From NCBI RefSeq assembly GCF_040712075.1, contig NZ_JBFCVL010000001.1, positions 255,501-319,500 on the forward strand: a stretch of DNA of 64,000 nt, given 5' to 3'. Shown here piece after piece: positions 34,138 to 43,521 of the stretch. Below the pieces are notes generated by a model that worked only from the letters and a program-made list of their open reading frames with translations, was not told the DNA's origin and ran no database searches. Each line of letters begins with the position of its first letter. Within the stretch, counting starts at the first letter, position 1. The position numbers were made by a program, and so were the translations under genes. Source of the stretch: Fodinicurvata sp. EGI_FJ10296 (GTDB taxonomy: Bacteria > Pseudomonadota > Alphaproteobacteria > DSM-16000 > Inquilinaceae).

Positions 34138-34953
34138 TCAATCGCAAACCGGGCCCGGCGCCAGCGTGGTATCGAAACCGAACCATTCGACGGCCAGTTC
34201 GCGCAGCGATCCGTCAGCTTTCATCTCGCACAGCGCCGCATTGAAACGGGCCAGCAATTCGGTGTCGTCCTGCCGCGCGCCGATCCCGACACCTTCGCCG
34301 AAGACCGAGAAGTCGTCGCCGGTCAGGCCCGGTCCGGTGACCGTGTAATCTTCGCCTTCTTCGCTGGTCAGGAACGGCTCCCAGCCGGACGCGTCAGCCA
34401 GACCCACATCGACGCGGTCGGCCATCAAATCCAGATTCAGTTGTTCCTGGGTGCCATAGGTCCGCAGGTCGGCGTCGGGCAGTTCCTGTTCGATGAAGGT
34501 CTGGTGGATCGTGCCGCTCTGGACGCCGAGAACCGCGCCGGACAGGGCCTCCAGCGTTTCGTCGATCCCTTCCAGCCCGTCATAGTCGCTGCCTTCGGCG
34601 GTCACGAACTGAGCCGGCGTGGTAACATAGCCCTGCGAGAAGGCGATCTGTTCACGGCGCTCGTCGGTGATCGACATTCCGGCGATGATGACATCGTAGC
34701 GTCCGTTGAGCAGGGCCGGGATGATGCCGTCCCAATCCTGAGCGACGAAGGTGCATTCGGCGCCCATGCGCTCGCACAGTTCCCGCGCCATGTCGATTTC
34801 GAAGCCGACCAGTTCGCCCGACGCGTCGGTGAAATTATAGGGCGGATAGGCGCCTTCGGTGCCGATGCGGATCTCGTCCTGGGCGTGGACCTGCGCCGCG
34901 GCGCCCAGCGCCAGAGCGCCGACAGCGGTCAGAATGGTAAAGCGATATGTCAT
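34138..34953 (-). CDS. polar amino acid ABC transporter substrate-binding protein
   Basis: A 271-residue periplasmic binding protein with signal peptide (ILTAVGALALGAAAQVHAQ). The family-3 signature is GELVGFEIDMARELCERMG, preceded by RIGTEGAYPPYNF and followed by DWDGIIPALLNGRYDVIIAGMSIT. Such motifs bind the alpha-amino and carboxyl groups of basic or polar amino acids. Two Cys pairs (about residues 61-67 and near the C terminus) could form disulfides. Fits a Lys/Arg/ornithine/His type importer. Confidence 0.92.
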   Translation of the reverse strand: MTYRFTILTAVGALALGAAAQVHAQDEIRIGTEGAYPPYNFTDASGELVGFEIDMARELCERMGAECTFVAQDWDGIIPALLNGRYDVIIAGMSITDERREQIAFSQGYVTTPAQFVTAEGSDYDGLEGIDETLEALSGAVLGVQSGTIHQTFIEQELPDADLRTYGTQEQLNLDLMADRVDVGLADASGWEPFLTSEEGEDYTVTGPGLTGDDFSVFGEGVGIGARQDDTELLARFNAALCEMKADGSLRELAVEWFGFDTTLAPGPVCD

Positions 34954-34995
34954 ACTTCAGTATCTCCATGTTTGGTTTCGGGCGTTCGATGGTCG

Positions 34996-35883
34996 TCAGC
35001 CGGTTGGCCGGCCCCCGGTATCGTCCCCGGTACCGTCCCTGACATTACCCAGAAACTGGCCGCACCGTTCGGAAGACGGATTGTCGAAAACCTGTGCGGG
35101 CGGGCCTTCTTCCTCGACCCGGCCCTGATGCAGGAACATGACCCGGCTGGACACATCGCGGGCGAAGCCCATTTCGTGGGTCACCAGCAGCATCGTGTTG
35201 CCTTCCTCGGCGAGTTGGCGGATGACCCGCAGCACTTCGCCGACGAGTTCGGGATCGAGCGCCGATGTCGGCTCGTCGAACAGCATGACCTTGGGCTGCA
35301 TTGCCAGCGCCCGCGCGATAGCGGCGCGCTGCTGCTGGCCACCCGACAGGTGGTTGGGGTAGTGATTGCGTTTGTCGGCGATGCCGACCTTGGCCAGCAG
35401 CGATTCGGCGCGGTCAATCGCCTCTGCTCGGGGCTGGCCGAGGACGTGAATCGGCGCTTCGATCACGTTTTCAAGCACCGTCATATGGGTCCAGAGATTG
35501 AAGTTCTGGAACACCATGCCCAGCGACGCCCGAATCCGGTCGACCTGCCGGGCATCGGCCGGGACGGCCCCCCTGGAACCGCGGCGCATGCGTATCGCCT
35601 CGCCGTTCACATAGACATGGCCGGCGTCGGGCACCTCAAGCAGGTTGATGCAGCGCAGGAAGGTCGATTTGCCCGATCCGGACGCGCCGATCATGCTGAT
35701 CACGTCGCCCTGTTGTGCGGTCAGCGATATGCCCTTGAGGACGTGAAGATTGCCGAAGCTTTTCTCCACGTCGGTGGCGACCAGCGCCGCGTCCGGTGCC
35801 GGACAGGGCGGGGCGGGAATTTCCGGGGCTTCGGTTCGCAGAAACGATATCATGGAAAGATCAGACGCTACCCCGGCAGACAT
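34996..35883 (-). CDS. polar amino acid ABC transporter ATP-binding protein (HisP/GlnQ-like)
   Basis: A 295-residue ATPase with Walker A GASGSGKST, signature LSGGQQQRAAIARAL, Walker B KVMLFDEPTSALD and the switch His in LLVTHEMGFA. It has a Pro/Ala-rich N-terminal extension of about 35 residues not needed by the fold; a later start (e.g. near VATDVEKSFG) is possible. It is first in the operon. Confidence 0.92.
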   Translation of the reverse strand: MSAGVASDLSMISFLRTEAPEIPAPPCPAPDAALVATDVEKSFGNLHVLKGISLTAQQGDVISMIGASGSGKSTFLRCINLLEVPDAGHVYVNGEAIRMRRGSRGAVPADARQVDRIRASLGMVFQNFNLWTHMTVLENVIEAPIHVLGQPRAEAIDRAESLLAKVGIADKRNHYPNHLSGGQQQRAAIARALAMQPKVMLFDEPTSALDPELVGEVLRVIRQLAEEGNTMLLVTHEMGFARDVSSRVMFLHQGRVEEEGPPAQVFDNPSSERCGQFLGNVRDGTGDDTGGRPTG

Positions 35884-35940
35884 CGGGTTGCAAAGATGAA
35901 TCGTACCGGGCCGCTTTGGCGAATGCGACGCGGGCGATCG

Positions 35941-36477
35941 CTACCGGTGCCGGGGCGCGCGGCTGTCGCCTTCGCCAAGCGCGCGCTGCATGAGCACGCT
36001 GTCCAGCCAGCGGCCATGTTTCCAGCCCACCGATCGAAGAACGCCGGCATGCTCGAAACCGACCGCCTCGTGCAGCCGGATCGACGCGGCATGGCCGGAA
36101 TCGCCAATCACCGCGATCATCTGACGGAAGCCGCGGCGGCTCGATTCTTCGACCAGCGTGGACAGCAGCGACCGGCCGATCCCCCGGCCCTGGAAATCAC
36201 CGTGTACATAGACCGAGCTTTCGACCGTGCTGCGATAGGCGGGCCGCGGCCGATAAGCGCCGGCGTAGGCATATCCGGCCACCAGCCCATCGGCCTCCGC
36301 AACGATATAGGGATAGCCGCCCGCCAGGATCGTGTCACGCCGTGCGGCCATCTCCACCTCGTTCGGCGGGACCAGTTCGAAGGACGCGGTCCCGTGGACC
36401 ACGGCATGGCGGTAGATGGCCGTGACCGACGGCATGTCGCTGGAATGGCTGGCGCGGATGGTGACGGTCTCGGTCAT
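35941..36477 (-). CDS. GNAT N-acetyltransferase (phosphinothricin/methionine sulfoximine type)
   Basis: A 178-residue GNAT. The acetyl-CoA loop is QGRGIGRSLLSTLVEESSRRGFRQ, preceded by STVESSVYVHGDF, and the early part has ASFELVPPNEVEM, typical of Bar/Pat and MnaT-like enzymes. The substrate may be L-amino acid sulfoximines, sulfones or glufosinate-like compounds; the true physiological substrate is unknown. It is 57 bases from the start of the ABC operon and in the same direction. Confidence 0.86.
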   Translation of the reverse strand: MTETVTIRASHSSDMPSVTAIYRHAVVHGTASFELVPPNEVEMAARRDTILAGGYPYIVAEADGLVAGYAYAGAYRPRPAYRSTVESSVYVHGDFQGRGIGRSLLSTLVEESSRRGFRQMIAVIGDSGHAASIRLHEAVGFEHAGVLRSVGWKHGRWLDSVLMQRALGEGDSRAPRHR

Positions 36478-36725
36478 CGGCTACAAAGTCCTGTGGGGTG
36501 CTCGGGCGGTCGGTACCCCTTCGCGTCGAAGCACCGGTTGCGGCCATTGATACACCCATACCAGCCCCGGCCTGTCAACGGCCTGGCAAGGGGCCGGGGA
36601 CCGCGATCCCGCACCGAATTCGCCCGGATGGCGGATTGTTTTCGCCCGACCCGGTAGCGCCGACGGCGCCGAAATGGCATGAAGGGCGGCGATAATCGGG
36701 CATCCATTCCCAGGGACGGGCATCC

Positions 36726-38261
36726 ATGCAGCTACTGTTCGCGGGCTCGCCGCTCGCCCTGATCCTGGTCGTCATGCTCGGCCTCGGCCGTTCCGCCGCC
36801 GTGGCGGGCATGGCCGGTCTGGCGCTGGCGCTGGCGGTGTCAATCTGGGTCTTCGATCTCGGCACCGCGACGCTGGCGGATATCGGCGTCGCACCGGCCG
36901 TCGGCGCATCCCTTGTCGAAGCCGCGTTCACGGCGGCGACCATCTTGTGGATCATCTTTCCCGCCCTGTGCATCTATGTCCTTCAGGACCGCCACGGCGC
37001 GTTCGGCGTCATACGCGACGCGCTGTTCGCCGTGTCGGCCGACCGGCGGTTTCTGGTGCTGCTGATCGGCTGGTTCTTTTCGCTGTTCGTCGAGGGCGCG
37101 GCCGGATTCGGCGCATCGGTGGCATTGGCCGCACCGCTGCTGGTCACCATCGGCTATACCCCGCTCAAGGCCGTGGTGCTGGCACTGATCGGCCACGCGG
37201 CCGGGGTGTCGTTCGGCGCCGTGGGAACGCCGGTCATCACCCAGGCGGCGGTGACCGGGATGGACGGCGGCGCGATCGCCACCCAGGCCAGCCTGATGCA
37301 TCTGACGCTCGGCTGGATGCTGGTCGTCGCCCTGTTGTGGATGTCCGGCGAGCGCCGGCCGACACTGCGCGATATCGGCTGGGCCCTGCTGGCGGCGCTG
37401 TGCTTTCTGGCCCCGGCGGCGGCAATCGCCTGGGCGGTGGGACCTGAATTGCCGACACTGGGCGGATCGCTGATCGGATTGGGCGTATTCGTCTGGATCC
37501 TGAAGCGCGCGCAGCAAAGGGAGGCTACCCGGACCACGGCCAGCGACCGCGAGCCCGGCCCGGAACTGCGCGTCATCTTCCACGCGGTACTGCCCTATGC
37601 TGTGCTGCTGGCGCTGATCCTGCTGACCCGCCTGATCGGTCCGGTGCAGGAGGCCCTGCGCGTCGTGGAATGGAGCTGGACGCTGCCGGGGCCGTTCGCG
37701 GGGTCGTTCCAGCCGCTCTATCATCCCGGCACCATGCTGATGGGCGGGTTCCTGATCGGCGCGCTGCTGCAGGGGCGCAATGCCGGCGACATCGGTGCGG
37801 CCATGAGCGCGGCACTGGCCCGTCTGGCAAAGGTGACGGTCGCCCTGCTGGCCATGCTGGCGCTGTCACGGATCATGGTGCATGGCGGCATGATCACCGA
37901 ACTGGCCGAGGGTGCGGCCCAAATCGGCACGGGTTGGCCGCTGCTGGCGCCGGCGGTCGGGGCGCTGGGGACATTCGTGACCGGATCGGCGACGGCGTCG
38001 AACATCCTGTTCAGCGAATTCCAGGTCGCCACGGCGCAGTCGCTGGGCCTGCCGGCGATCACCATGCTGGCGGCCCAGACCTTTGGCGCGGCGATCGGCA
38101 ATATCGCCTGCCCGCACAACATCATCGCCGGCGGCGCGACGGTGGGATTGCAGGGCGAGGAAGGCCACGCGCTGCGGGCGACATTACCGGTCTGCCTGAT
38201 CTATGCCGCCGCCGGCGGGCTGCTGGTGCTGGCGGTCGTCGCCGCTGCCGGGCCGGTCTAG
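36726..38261 (+). CDS. L-lactate permease (LctP) family transporter
   Basis: A 511-residue transporter with about 13 membrane segments. The signature FSLFVEGAAGFGASVALAAP lies near residue 120, and VSFGAVGTPVITQAAVTG and the C-terminal SATASNILFSEFQVATAQSLGLP plus AIGNIACPHNIIAGGATVGL are diagnostic. LctP/GlcA proteins carry lactate or glycolate with protons. It ends three bases before the convergent EutA-like gene, so it may belong functionally to the neighbouring catabolic cluster, but this is not shown. Confidence 0.9.
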   Translation: MQLLFAGSPLALILVVMLGLGRSAAVAGMAGLALALAVSIWVFDLGTATLADIGVAPAVGASLVEAAFTAATILWIIFPALCIYVLQDRHGAFGVIRDALFAVSADRRFLVLLIGWFFSLFVEGAAGFGASVALAAPLLVTIGYTPLKAVVLALIGHAAGVSFGAVGTPVITQAAVTGMDGGAIATQASLMHLTLGWMLVVALLWMSGERRPTLRDIGWALLAALCFLAPAAAIAWAVGPELPTLGGSLIGLGVFVWILKRAQQREATRTTASDREPGPELRVIFHAVLPYAVLLALILLTRLIGPVQEALRVVEWSWTLPGPFAGSFQPLYHPGTMLMGGFLIGALLQGRNAGDIGAAMSAALARLAKVTVALLAMLALSRIMVHGGMITELAEGAAQIGTGWPLLAPAVGALGTFVTGSATASNILFSEFQVATAQSLGLPAITMLAAQTFGAAIGNIACPHNIIAGGATVGLQGEEGHALRATLPVCLIYAAAGGLLVLAVVAAAGPV

Positions 38262-38264
38262 GGG

Positions 38265-38981
38265 CTACGGCGTCGAGGTGCCGATCCCGGCCAGCCGCGC
38301 CATGTGCCAGGCGAGGACCTGATTGCTGGCCAGCACCGGCTTGCCCAGTTCATGCCGTGCATCGTCCAGCACCTCGACCGCGCGCAGATTGGTGCACGAG
38401 GCGAACACAGCATCGCAGGCCGGATCGGCCCCTACCCGCAGCAGCGCCTGCCGGATCGAAGCCGGCGAGATGCGGGCCACCAGCCGTTCCTCTTCCTGGT
38501 CGAACGTCGCCACGCAGCCGACCGTGATGCCGTCGTCTGTCAGGGCGCCGACCAGCGCGTCAGAGACCGCCGCCACATACGGGCTGACCAGGCCGAGCCG
38601 CCGAATCCCCGTTGCGCGGCAGGCGGCTTTCAGTGCGCCCAGCGGGTCGGTCACCTGTACGCCCGGATGCGCTGCGTTCACGAGGTCGGTCACCGTACGC
38701 TCTCCCAGAAGCGTCGCGCCGGACGTACAGGCATAGCCGATGACGTTCAGCCCGGCCGCGCGGGGCAGCAGCGCCGCCGCCGCCGTCAGCCGGCCGGCCA
38801 TCAGGGGAATGGTCTCCGCCGTCAGGTTGGGCGCGCTTTCGATCCGGGTGTGAAAGAGCCGCGCCCTGTCTGCCGGTATCAGACGGCGGAAATCGTCTTC
38901 GACCGTCTCGTCGACGCCCAGCACGATCAGGCCCAGCCCCGGCCGCGCCGGCTGGTCGTCAAGGTCATAGCTCAGGCGCAT
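38265..38981 (-). CDS. EutA-like protein (maleate isomerase / Asp-Glu racemase superfamily)
   Basis: A 238-residue protein with two catalytic cysteine motifs: VIGYACTSGATLLGE and AVFASCTNLRAVEVLDD. This pair marks the arylmalonate decarboxylase/maleate cis-trans isomerase family, and the GLIVLGVDETVEDDFRRL start resembles EutA of ectoine utilisation loci. The final LASNQVLAWHMARLAG also fits. It follows the M24 hydrolase, 29 bases downstream on the minus strand. Whether the substrate is an ectoine derivative is unproven because other eut genes are absent. Confidence 0.8.
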   Translation of the reverse strand: MRLSYDLDDQPARPGLGLIVLGVDETVEDDFRRLIPADRARLFHTRIESAPNLTAETIPLMAGRLTAAAALLPRAAGLNVIGYACTSGATLLGERTVTDLVNAAHPGVQVTDPLGALKAACRATGIRRLGLVSPYVAAVSDALVGALTDDGITVGCVATFDQEEERLVARISPASIRQALLRVGADPACDAVFASCTNLRAVEVLDDARHELGKPVLASNQVLAWHMARLAGIGTSTP

Positions 38982-39010
38982 GATCGGGCTCCGGCCATGG
39001 TTTCAGGGGC

Positions 39011-40198
39011 TCATGATATCACGGGCAGTCTCTGCGGCGCGCGGCGGCTGAGCCATCGCGGGCCGTCGGCGCCGACGACGATGTTTTCCTCGTGCACCAT
39101 TATCCGGCCGGGCATCCGGTCCGGTCTTGGGGCCAACGCCGGCTCCAGCGTCAGCACCATGCCGGGCCGAATGACGGTCGCGTCGTCAGCGGTCAGCGAC
39201 GGCCATTCGGTCAGTTGCATGCCCAGACCGTGACCCAGACGACCGACGGCGTTGCCCTCGCCGCCGTCACCGCCGCTCAGAACCGCTTGCATGGCGCGGA
39301 ACACGTCGCGGCATTCGGCGCCGGGTTGGGCGGCGCGGAACCCCGCCTCGGTCGCTTCGAACAGGGTTTCATGGGCCCGCTCGACAGCCGCATCGGCGTG
39401 ACCGAAGGCATAGTTCCGGTCGAAATCGCAGTAGTAGCCGTCGAACACCGCACCGGTGTCGAGAATCAGGACATCACCGTCGACCACCGAACGCGCCGAC
39501 GGCGGCGAGATGATATCGCCGTAACCGCCCGGCCCGGCGCCGCCGACCAGATAGGCGACGTCGTCGGCCCCGGCCGCCAGGCACTGCATCCTGAACAGGC
39601 GGAAGATGTCGATCTCGCTCATCCCCGGCCGCAGATGCCCCGCCAGACCGTCGAAGACATCGCTGGCGATGATGCAGATATGGCCGATCTTGGCGATCTC
39701 TGCCGGTGATTTGACCATCCGCAGCGTTCGCACGACGTCGGTCGCGTCGGCCACGGCGATACCCGGCAACAGATCACGCAGGCGGTAAAAGTCGGCCAGC
39801 GGCATCCGTACATGCGTCTCCGCACCCATGGGCACGCCCAGCCGACCACCGGGACCGACACTCTCCGCCACCGTGGCGGCGAGCAGGCTCACCCCCTCGT
39901 CGGCCGGTGCGGGCGACGGCCAGGTGCGGATATCGTCGACCCAGGTTGCGCCCATGCACGCGGCGCCGATGGCCGGGATCACCGCGACCGGCTTGCCGGC
40001 GGCGGGCAGGATCAGGAACCACGGCCGGGTCGGACTTTGCCAGAACTGGGTCAGAAAACCGGAGAAATAGCGGATTTCGGGTTCGGTGGTCAGCAGCATG
40101 GCGTCCAGCCCCGCCGCAGCCATCAGCGACTGCGCGCGGGCGGTCCGGTCGGCGTATTCACCCGCCGGAAAGCCGCGCGGCGGGGCGGCCCCCGTCAT
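39011..40198 (-). CDS. M24 family metallohydrolase (EutD/DoeA-like)
   Basis: A 395-residue creatinase/aminopeptidase P-fold enzyme. All five metal ligands can be seen: two Asp in LDTGAVFDGYYCDFDRN, His in GRLGHGLGMQLTEWPSL, Glu in LTLEPALAPR and Glu in VHEENIVV. The N-terminal domain (RTARAQSLMAAAGLDAMLL; PEIRYFSGF) is complete. In ectoine loci this family opens the ectoine ring (EutD/DoeA); the position beside an EutA-like gene suggests a related amide or ring substrate. It overlaps the ammonia-lyase by four bases. Confidence 0.86.
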   Translation of the reverse strand: MTGAAPPRGFPAGEYADRTARAQSLMAAAGLDAMLLTTEPEIRYFSGFLTQFWQSPTRPWFLILPAAGKPVAVIPAIGAACMGATWVDDIRTWPSPAPADEGVSLLAATVAESVGPGGRLGVPMGAETHVRMPLADFYRLRDLLPGIAVADATDVVRTLRMVKSPAEIAKIGHICIIASDVFDGLAGHLRPGMSEIDIFRLFRMQCLAAGADDVAYLVGGAGPGGYGDIISPPSARSVVDGDVLILDTGAVFDGYYCDFDRNYAFGHADAAVERAHETLFEATEAGFRAAQPGAECRDVFRAMQAVLSGGDGGEGNAVGRLGHGLGMQLTEWPSLTADDATVIRPGMVLTLEPALAPRPDRMPGRIMVHEENIVVGADGPRWLSRRAPQRLPVIS

Positions 40199-41394
40199 GC
40201 GGCGGCACCGTCGACCAGGGCGCGGTAAATATCGGGATCGGTCGCGCCCTCGCTGCCGAACAACAAAACGCGGCTGTCACCGTCAAGACCGATGGCGCGG
40301 CGCAATTCGGGATCGGCCGCGACGCCGAGCAAGCCGACCAGACCGGCCACACCCGATTCCCCGGCCACCACCGGGCCGCCGCCGGCCTCGCCCGTTGCCA
40401 GCATGCGCATGGTCGACGCGACCGCATCGTCGCCGACGGTCAGGTAATCGCCAGCGCCCTGCTTCAGCACATCCCAGGCCAGCAGCGACACCGTTCCGCA
40501 GGACAGGCCGGCCATGATGGTTTCCTCCTCGATCGTCACGACGGTTGGACGGCCCTGACGGGCGGTGGCGGTCAGGCAGGCCGCGCGGCTGGGCTCGACC
40601 ACGACGAATCGTGGCCGGTTCGGGCCCAGCACCTGCCAGAAGCGCGCCAGCACGGCCGCCGCCAGCCCGCCAACGCCGCCCTGGATGAAGACATGGGTCG
40701 GATGCCGGCCGGCGGTCTGGTCGAGCGCCTCGGACGCCATGACGCTGTAGCCCGCCATGACATCGCGCGGCACCTCCATATAGCCGTCATACGAGGTATC
40801 GGAGACCACGAACCAGCCATTGGCGGCGGCGTCCTCGGCACAGCGCCGCACGCTGTCGTCGTAGTCGCCGTCGATGCGCACGATCTCCGCCCCCAATGCC
40901 GCCATGGCGTCGCACCGCCCCTGGCTGACACCGGCATGGACATAGATGCGGCTGCGGCACCCGGCCATCGTCGCGCCCCAGGCGACCGACCGGCCATGAT
41001 TGCCGTCGGTGGCGGTGGTGACGGTCAGCGACGACAGCACCTGGCGGAACGCGCCCTCGCGGATGCGGCGCAACGGCGGGGGCGCCTCTCCCGTCTCGGC
41101 GACGTGTTGAGCCGCCAGCCGCAAGACCGCATAGGCCCCGCCCAGCGCCTTGAAGCTGCCGAGACCGAAACGCGTGCTCTCGTCCTTGTACGCGATGTCG
41201 GCAACGCCGAGCTGCCGGGCCAGAACGTCCAGCCGGCGCATGGGTGTCGGCGCATAGTTCGGCCAGTCGGTGATTTCCCGCTGCGCCGCGTCGGCCATGG
41301 CGGCGGAAAGGACGCCATCCAGCGCTTGCGGCCATCCGCCGTCGCCGGTCGGGCGGACGACATGGTCGAGGATTGCGGGCGCCGGGGTCAGCAT
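40195..41394 (-). CDS. diaminopropionate ammonia-lyase-like PLP enzyme
   Basis: A 399-residue fold-type II PLP enzyme. The PLP lysine is in FGLGSFKALGGAYAV, the Asn loop is TTATDGNHGRSVAWGA, and the glycine-rich phosphate cup is VFIQGGVGGLAAAVL. The STRFGLGSFK and PVVAGESGVAGL blocks are typical of diaminopropionate ammonia-lyase (YgeX), which makes pyruvate and ammonia from 2,3-diaminopropionate. Close relatives with other substrates exist. It is first in the three-gene operon read toward lower coordinates. Confidence 0.87.
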   Translation of the reverse strand: MLTPAPAILDHVVRPTGDGGWPQALDGVLSAAMADAAQREITDWPNYAPTPMRRLDVLARQLGVADIAYKDESTRFGLGSFKALGGAYAVLRLAAQHVAETGEAPPPLRRIREGAFRQVLSSLTVTTATDGNHGRSVAWGATMAGCRSRIYVHAGVSQGRCDAMAALGAEIVRIDGDYDDSVRRCAEDAAANGWFVVSDTSYDGYMEVPRDVMAGYSVMASEALDQTAGRHPTHVFIQGGVGGLAAAVLARFWQVLGPNRPRFVVVEPSRAACLTATARQGRPTVVTIEEETIMAGLSCGTVSLLAWDVLKQGAGDYLTVGDDAVASTMRMLATGEAGGGPVVAGESGVAGLVGLLGVAADPELRRAIGLDGDSRVLLFGSEGATDPDIYRALVDGAAA

Positions 41395-41545
41395 GGCGAT
41401 ATTCCTTTGGCTGGGCGGATGTTCCTGTTCGATAAACAGCCTACCGCCGTTTCGCGTCGGAATTTCCGACGAGATTGGCGAAATCAGGCGCCGTTTTCGC
41501 TATTATGACAATTTGAGCGCGGAAATTCGGAACAAGGGGGACCGC

Positions 41546-42007
41546 ATGGACAAATTCGACGCCCGGATCCTCGACCTCGTGCAGCGCAACAACCGCATGA
41601 CGGCGGAGGACATGGGCGAAGCGGTGGGCCTCTCGCCGGCCGCCTGCCAGAAACGCCTGAAGAAACTGCGCGACCGGGGCGTGATCGAAGCCGATATCGC
41701 CGTGCTGGCGCCCGAAGCGGTGTCGCGCGGCCTGACCATGATCGTCGAGGTCAGCCTGGAGCGGGAACGCGCGGCCTTCCTCGACGCCTTCAAGGCATCG
41801 ATGCTGAAGGCGCCGGAAGTCATGCAATGCTATTACGTCACCGGCAGCGCCGACTTCATCCTGATCCTGACCGTCCGCGACATGCAGGACTATGACGCCT
41901 TTACCCGCCGGCATTTCTTCGCCGAATCCAATGTCAGCCGGTTCCGGACCAATGTGGTCATGGATCGGGTCAAGGTCGGGCTCAGCGTGCCGGTCGAGGT
42001 GTCGTAA
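41546..42007 (+). CDS. Lrp/AsnC family transcriptional regulator
   Basis: A 153-residue regulator. The N-terminal winged HTH is DKFDARILDLVQRNNRMTAEDMGEAVGLSPAACQKRLKKLRDRGVIE, followed by a RAM ligand-binding domain (VMQCYYVTGSADFILILTVRDM). The ATG at 41546 gives the standard length; the longer frame is ignored. It is divergent from the ammonia-lyase gene over 151 bases and probably controls it and tarD. AsnC-type DoeX regulators accompany ectoine catabolism in Halomonas, a further parallel. Confidence 0.92.
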   Translation: MDKFDARILDLVQRNNRMTAEDMGEAVGLSPAACQKRLKKLRDRGVIEADIAVLAPEAVSRGLTMIVEVSLERERAAFLDAFKASMLKAPEVMQCYYVTGSADFILILTVRDMQDYDAFTRRHFFAESNVSRFRTNVVMDRVKVGLSVPVEVS

Positions 42008-42100
42008 ACCTTGCCCGCAGCGCGTGGGCGCCGCATGCTGGCGCATACCAAGAGAACCTTCGCGATAACCCGCGAATAACCTGAAAATGGATCGCCATCT

Positions 42101-43270
42101 ATGCGTATCGTCGACATCGCCGAAGTCACGGCCTCTATCGCTTCGGACATCCGCAACGCCTATATCGATTTTTCCAAGATGGACGTCTCGGTGGTAAAGA
42201 TCACCACCGACGTCATCCGCGACGGCAAGCCCGTGGTCGGCTATGGCTTCAACTCCAACGGCCGCTATGCCCAGGGCGGCATCATGCGCGACCGCATTCT
42301 GCCGCGCCTGCGGGCGGCGTCGCCGGACGACCTGCGCGATCCCGAACGCGACAATCTCGACCCGTTCCGGGCCTGGGACATCATGATGGCCAACGAAAAG
42401 CCGGGCGGCCATGGCGAACGCTCGGTCGCGGTCGGCGTGGTCGACATGGCGCTGTGGGATATCGTCGCCAAGATCGAAGACAAGCCGCTGCATATCCTGC
42501 TGGCCGAACGCTATGGCACGGGCCGGGCCGAGCCGACGGCTTTCGTCTATGCCGCCGGTGGATACTATTATCCGGGCAAGGATATCGAGGCCCTGCAGGC
42601 CGAGATGCGGGGCTATCTGGCCATGGGCTATGACACCGTCAAGATGAAGATCGGCGGCGCGCCGCTGGCCGACGATATCAAACGGATCGAAGCCGTGATC
42701 GCCATTCTCGACGGCGATGGCAGCCGTCTGGCGGTCGACGCCAACGGCCGGTTCGACCTGGACACGGCGATCGCCTATGCCCGGGCGCTCGATCCGTATG
42801 GCCTGAAATGGTACGAGGAAGCGGGCGATCCGCTGGACTACGCCCTGCAGGCGACACTGGGCGAGATCTATCAGGGGCCGATGGCGACCGGCGAGAACCT
42901 GTTCTCGCACCAGGACGCGCGCAACCTGCTGCGCTATGGCGGCATGCGCCCGGACCGGGATATCCTGCAATTCGATCCGGCGCTGTCGTATGGGCTTGTG
43001 GAATATCTGCGCACGCTGGCGGTCATGAAGCAGGCCGGCTGGTCGCCGCGCCGCTGCATTCCCCATGGCGGCCACCAGTTTGCGCTGTCGATCGCCGCCG
43101 GCCTGGGCCTGGGCGGCAACGAATCCTATCCCGGCATCTTCGCACCGTTCGGCGGTTTCGCCGACGACGCCCCGCTGTCGGCCAGCCGCGTCGACCTGCC
43201 GGCCGTGCCCGGGGTCGGATTCGAGACCAAGGCGAAGCTGATGGACCTTTACGGCCGCCTGTTCGACTGA
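42101..43270 (+). CDS. D-tartrate dehydratase-like enolase superfamily enzyme
   Basis: A 389-residue mandelate racemase/muconate lactonizing-type enzyme. From memory it is very close to Bradyrhizobium D(-)-tartrate dehydratase: KPGGHGERSVAVGVVDMALWD, VYAAGGYYYPGKDIEAL, catalytic lysine in VKMKIGGAPL, metal ligands in AVDANGRF, WYEEAGDPLDYAL and TGENLFSHQDARNLLRYGGM, and the general base His in CIPHGGHQFAL. TarD converts D-tartrate to oxaloacetate. It starts 93 bases after the Lrp gene, likely in one unit with it. Confidence 0.88.
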   Translation: MRIVDIAEVTASIASDIRNAYIDFSKMDVSVVKITTDVIRDGKPVVGYGFNSNGRYAQGGIMRDRILPRLRAASPDDLRDPERDNLDPFRAWDIMMANEKPGGHGERSVAVGVVDMALWDIVAKIEDKPLHILLAERYGTGRAEPTAFVYAAGGYYYPGKDIEALQAEMRGYLAMGYDTVKMKIGGAPLADDIKRIEAVIAILDGDGSRLAVDANGRFDLDTAIAYARALDPYGLKWYEEAGDPLDYALQATLGEIYQGPMATGENLFSHQDARNLLRYGGMRPDRDILQFDPALSYGLVEYLRTLAVMKQAGWSPRRCIPHGGHQFALSIAAGLGLGGNESYPGIFAPFGGFADDAPLSASRVDLPAVPGVGFETKAKLMDLYGRLFD

Positions 43271-43292
43271 CGGCCCCAACCCTGCCCCCTTG

Positions 43293-43405
43293 CTCCTCCC
43301 CGGAAACGCGAAGCGCTGTCCGTGCCGCACACGTTCCAGGAGAACGCCGGTAGTGTGGTCCCCGGCTCTGCGAAGCAGCACTTCGTGCCGCATCGCGTCC
43401 GGGGA
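43293..43405. repeat. dispersed repeat, copy A
   Basis: An intergenic element starting CTCCTCCCCGGAAACGCG and ending CTTCGTGCCGCATCGCGTCC plus GGGGA. Its left part recurs at 43440-43510 and its right part at 52742-52840. It contains short inverted words (CCCCGGA and TCCGGGG type), as in extragenic palindromic elements. Confidence 0.65.
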
Positions 43406-43439
43406 AGCGATTTTTTAACGAGACAACAATTCTCTATCT

Positions 43440-43510
43440 CCTCCCCGGAAACGCGCAAGCGTTGTCCGGGGTCCACACGTTCCGCGAGAACGTTGCTGCA
43501 AGTGGCCGGG
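43440..43510. repeat. dispersed repeat, copy B
   Basis: It begins CTCCTCCCCGGAAACGCG like copy A and continues with AAGCGTTGTCCGGGG and a CACACGTTCC-GAGAACG block. The first 30 bases form an imperfect palindrome (CCCCGGA-AACGC ... GCGTT-TCCGGGG). Confidence 0.65.
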
Positions 43511-43521
43511 CCCCGAACCCC

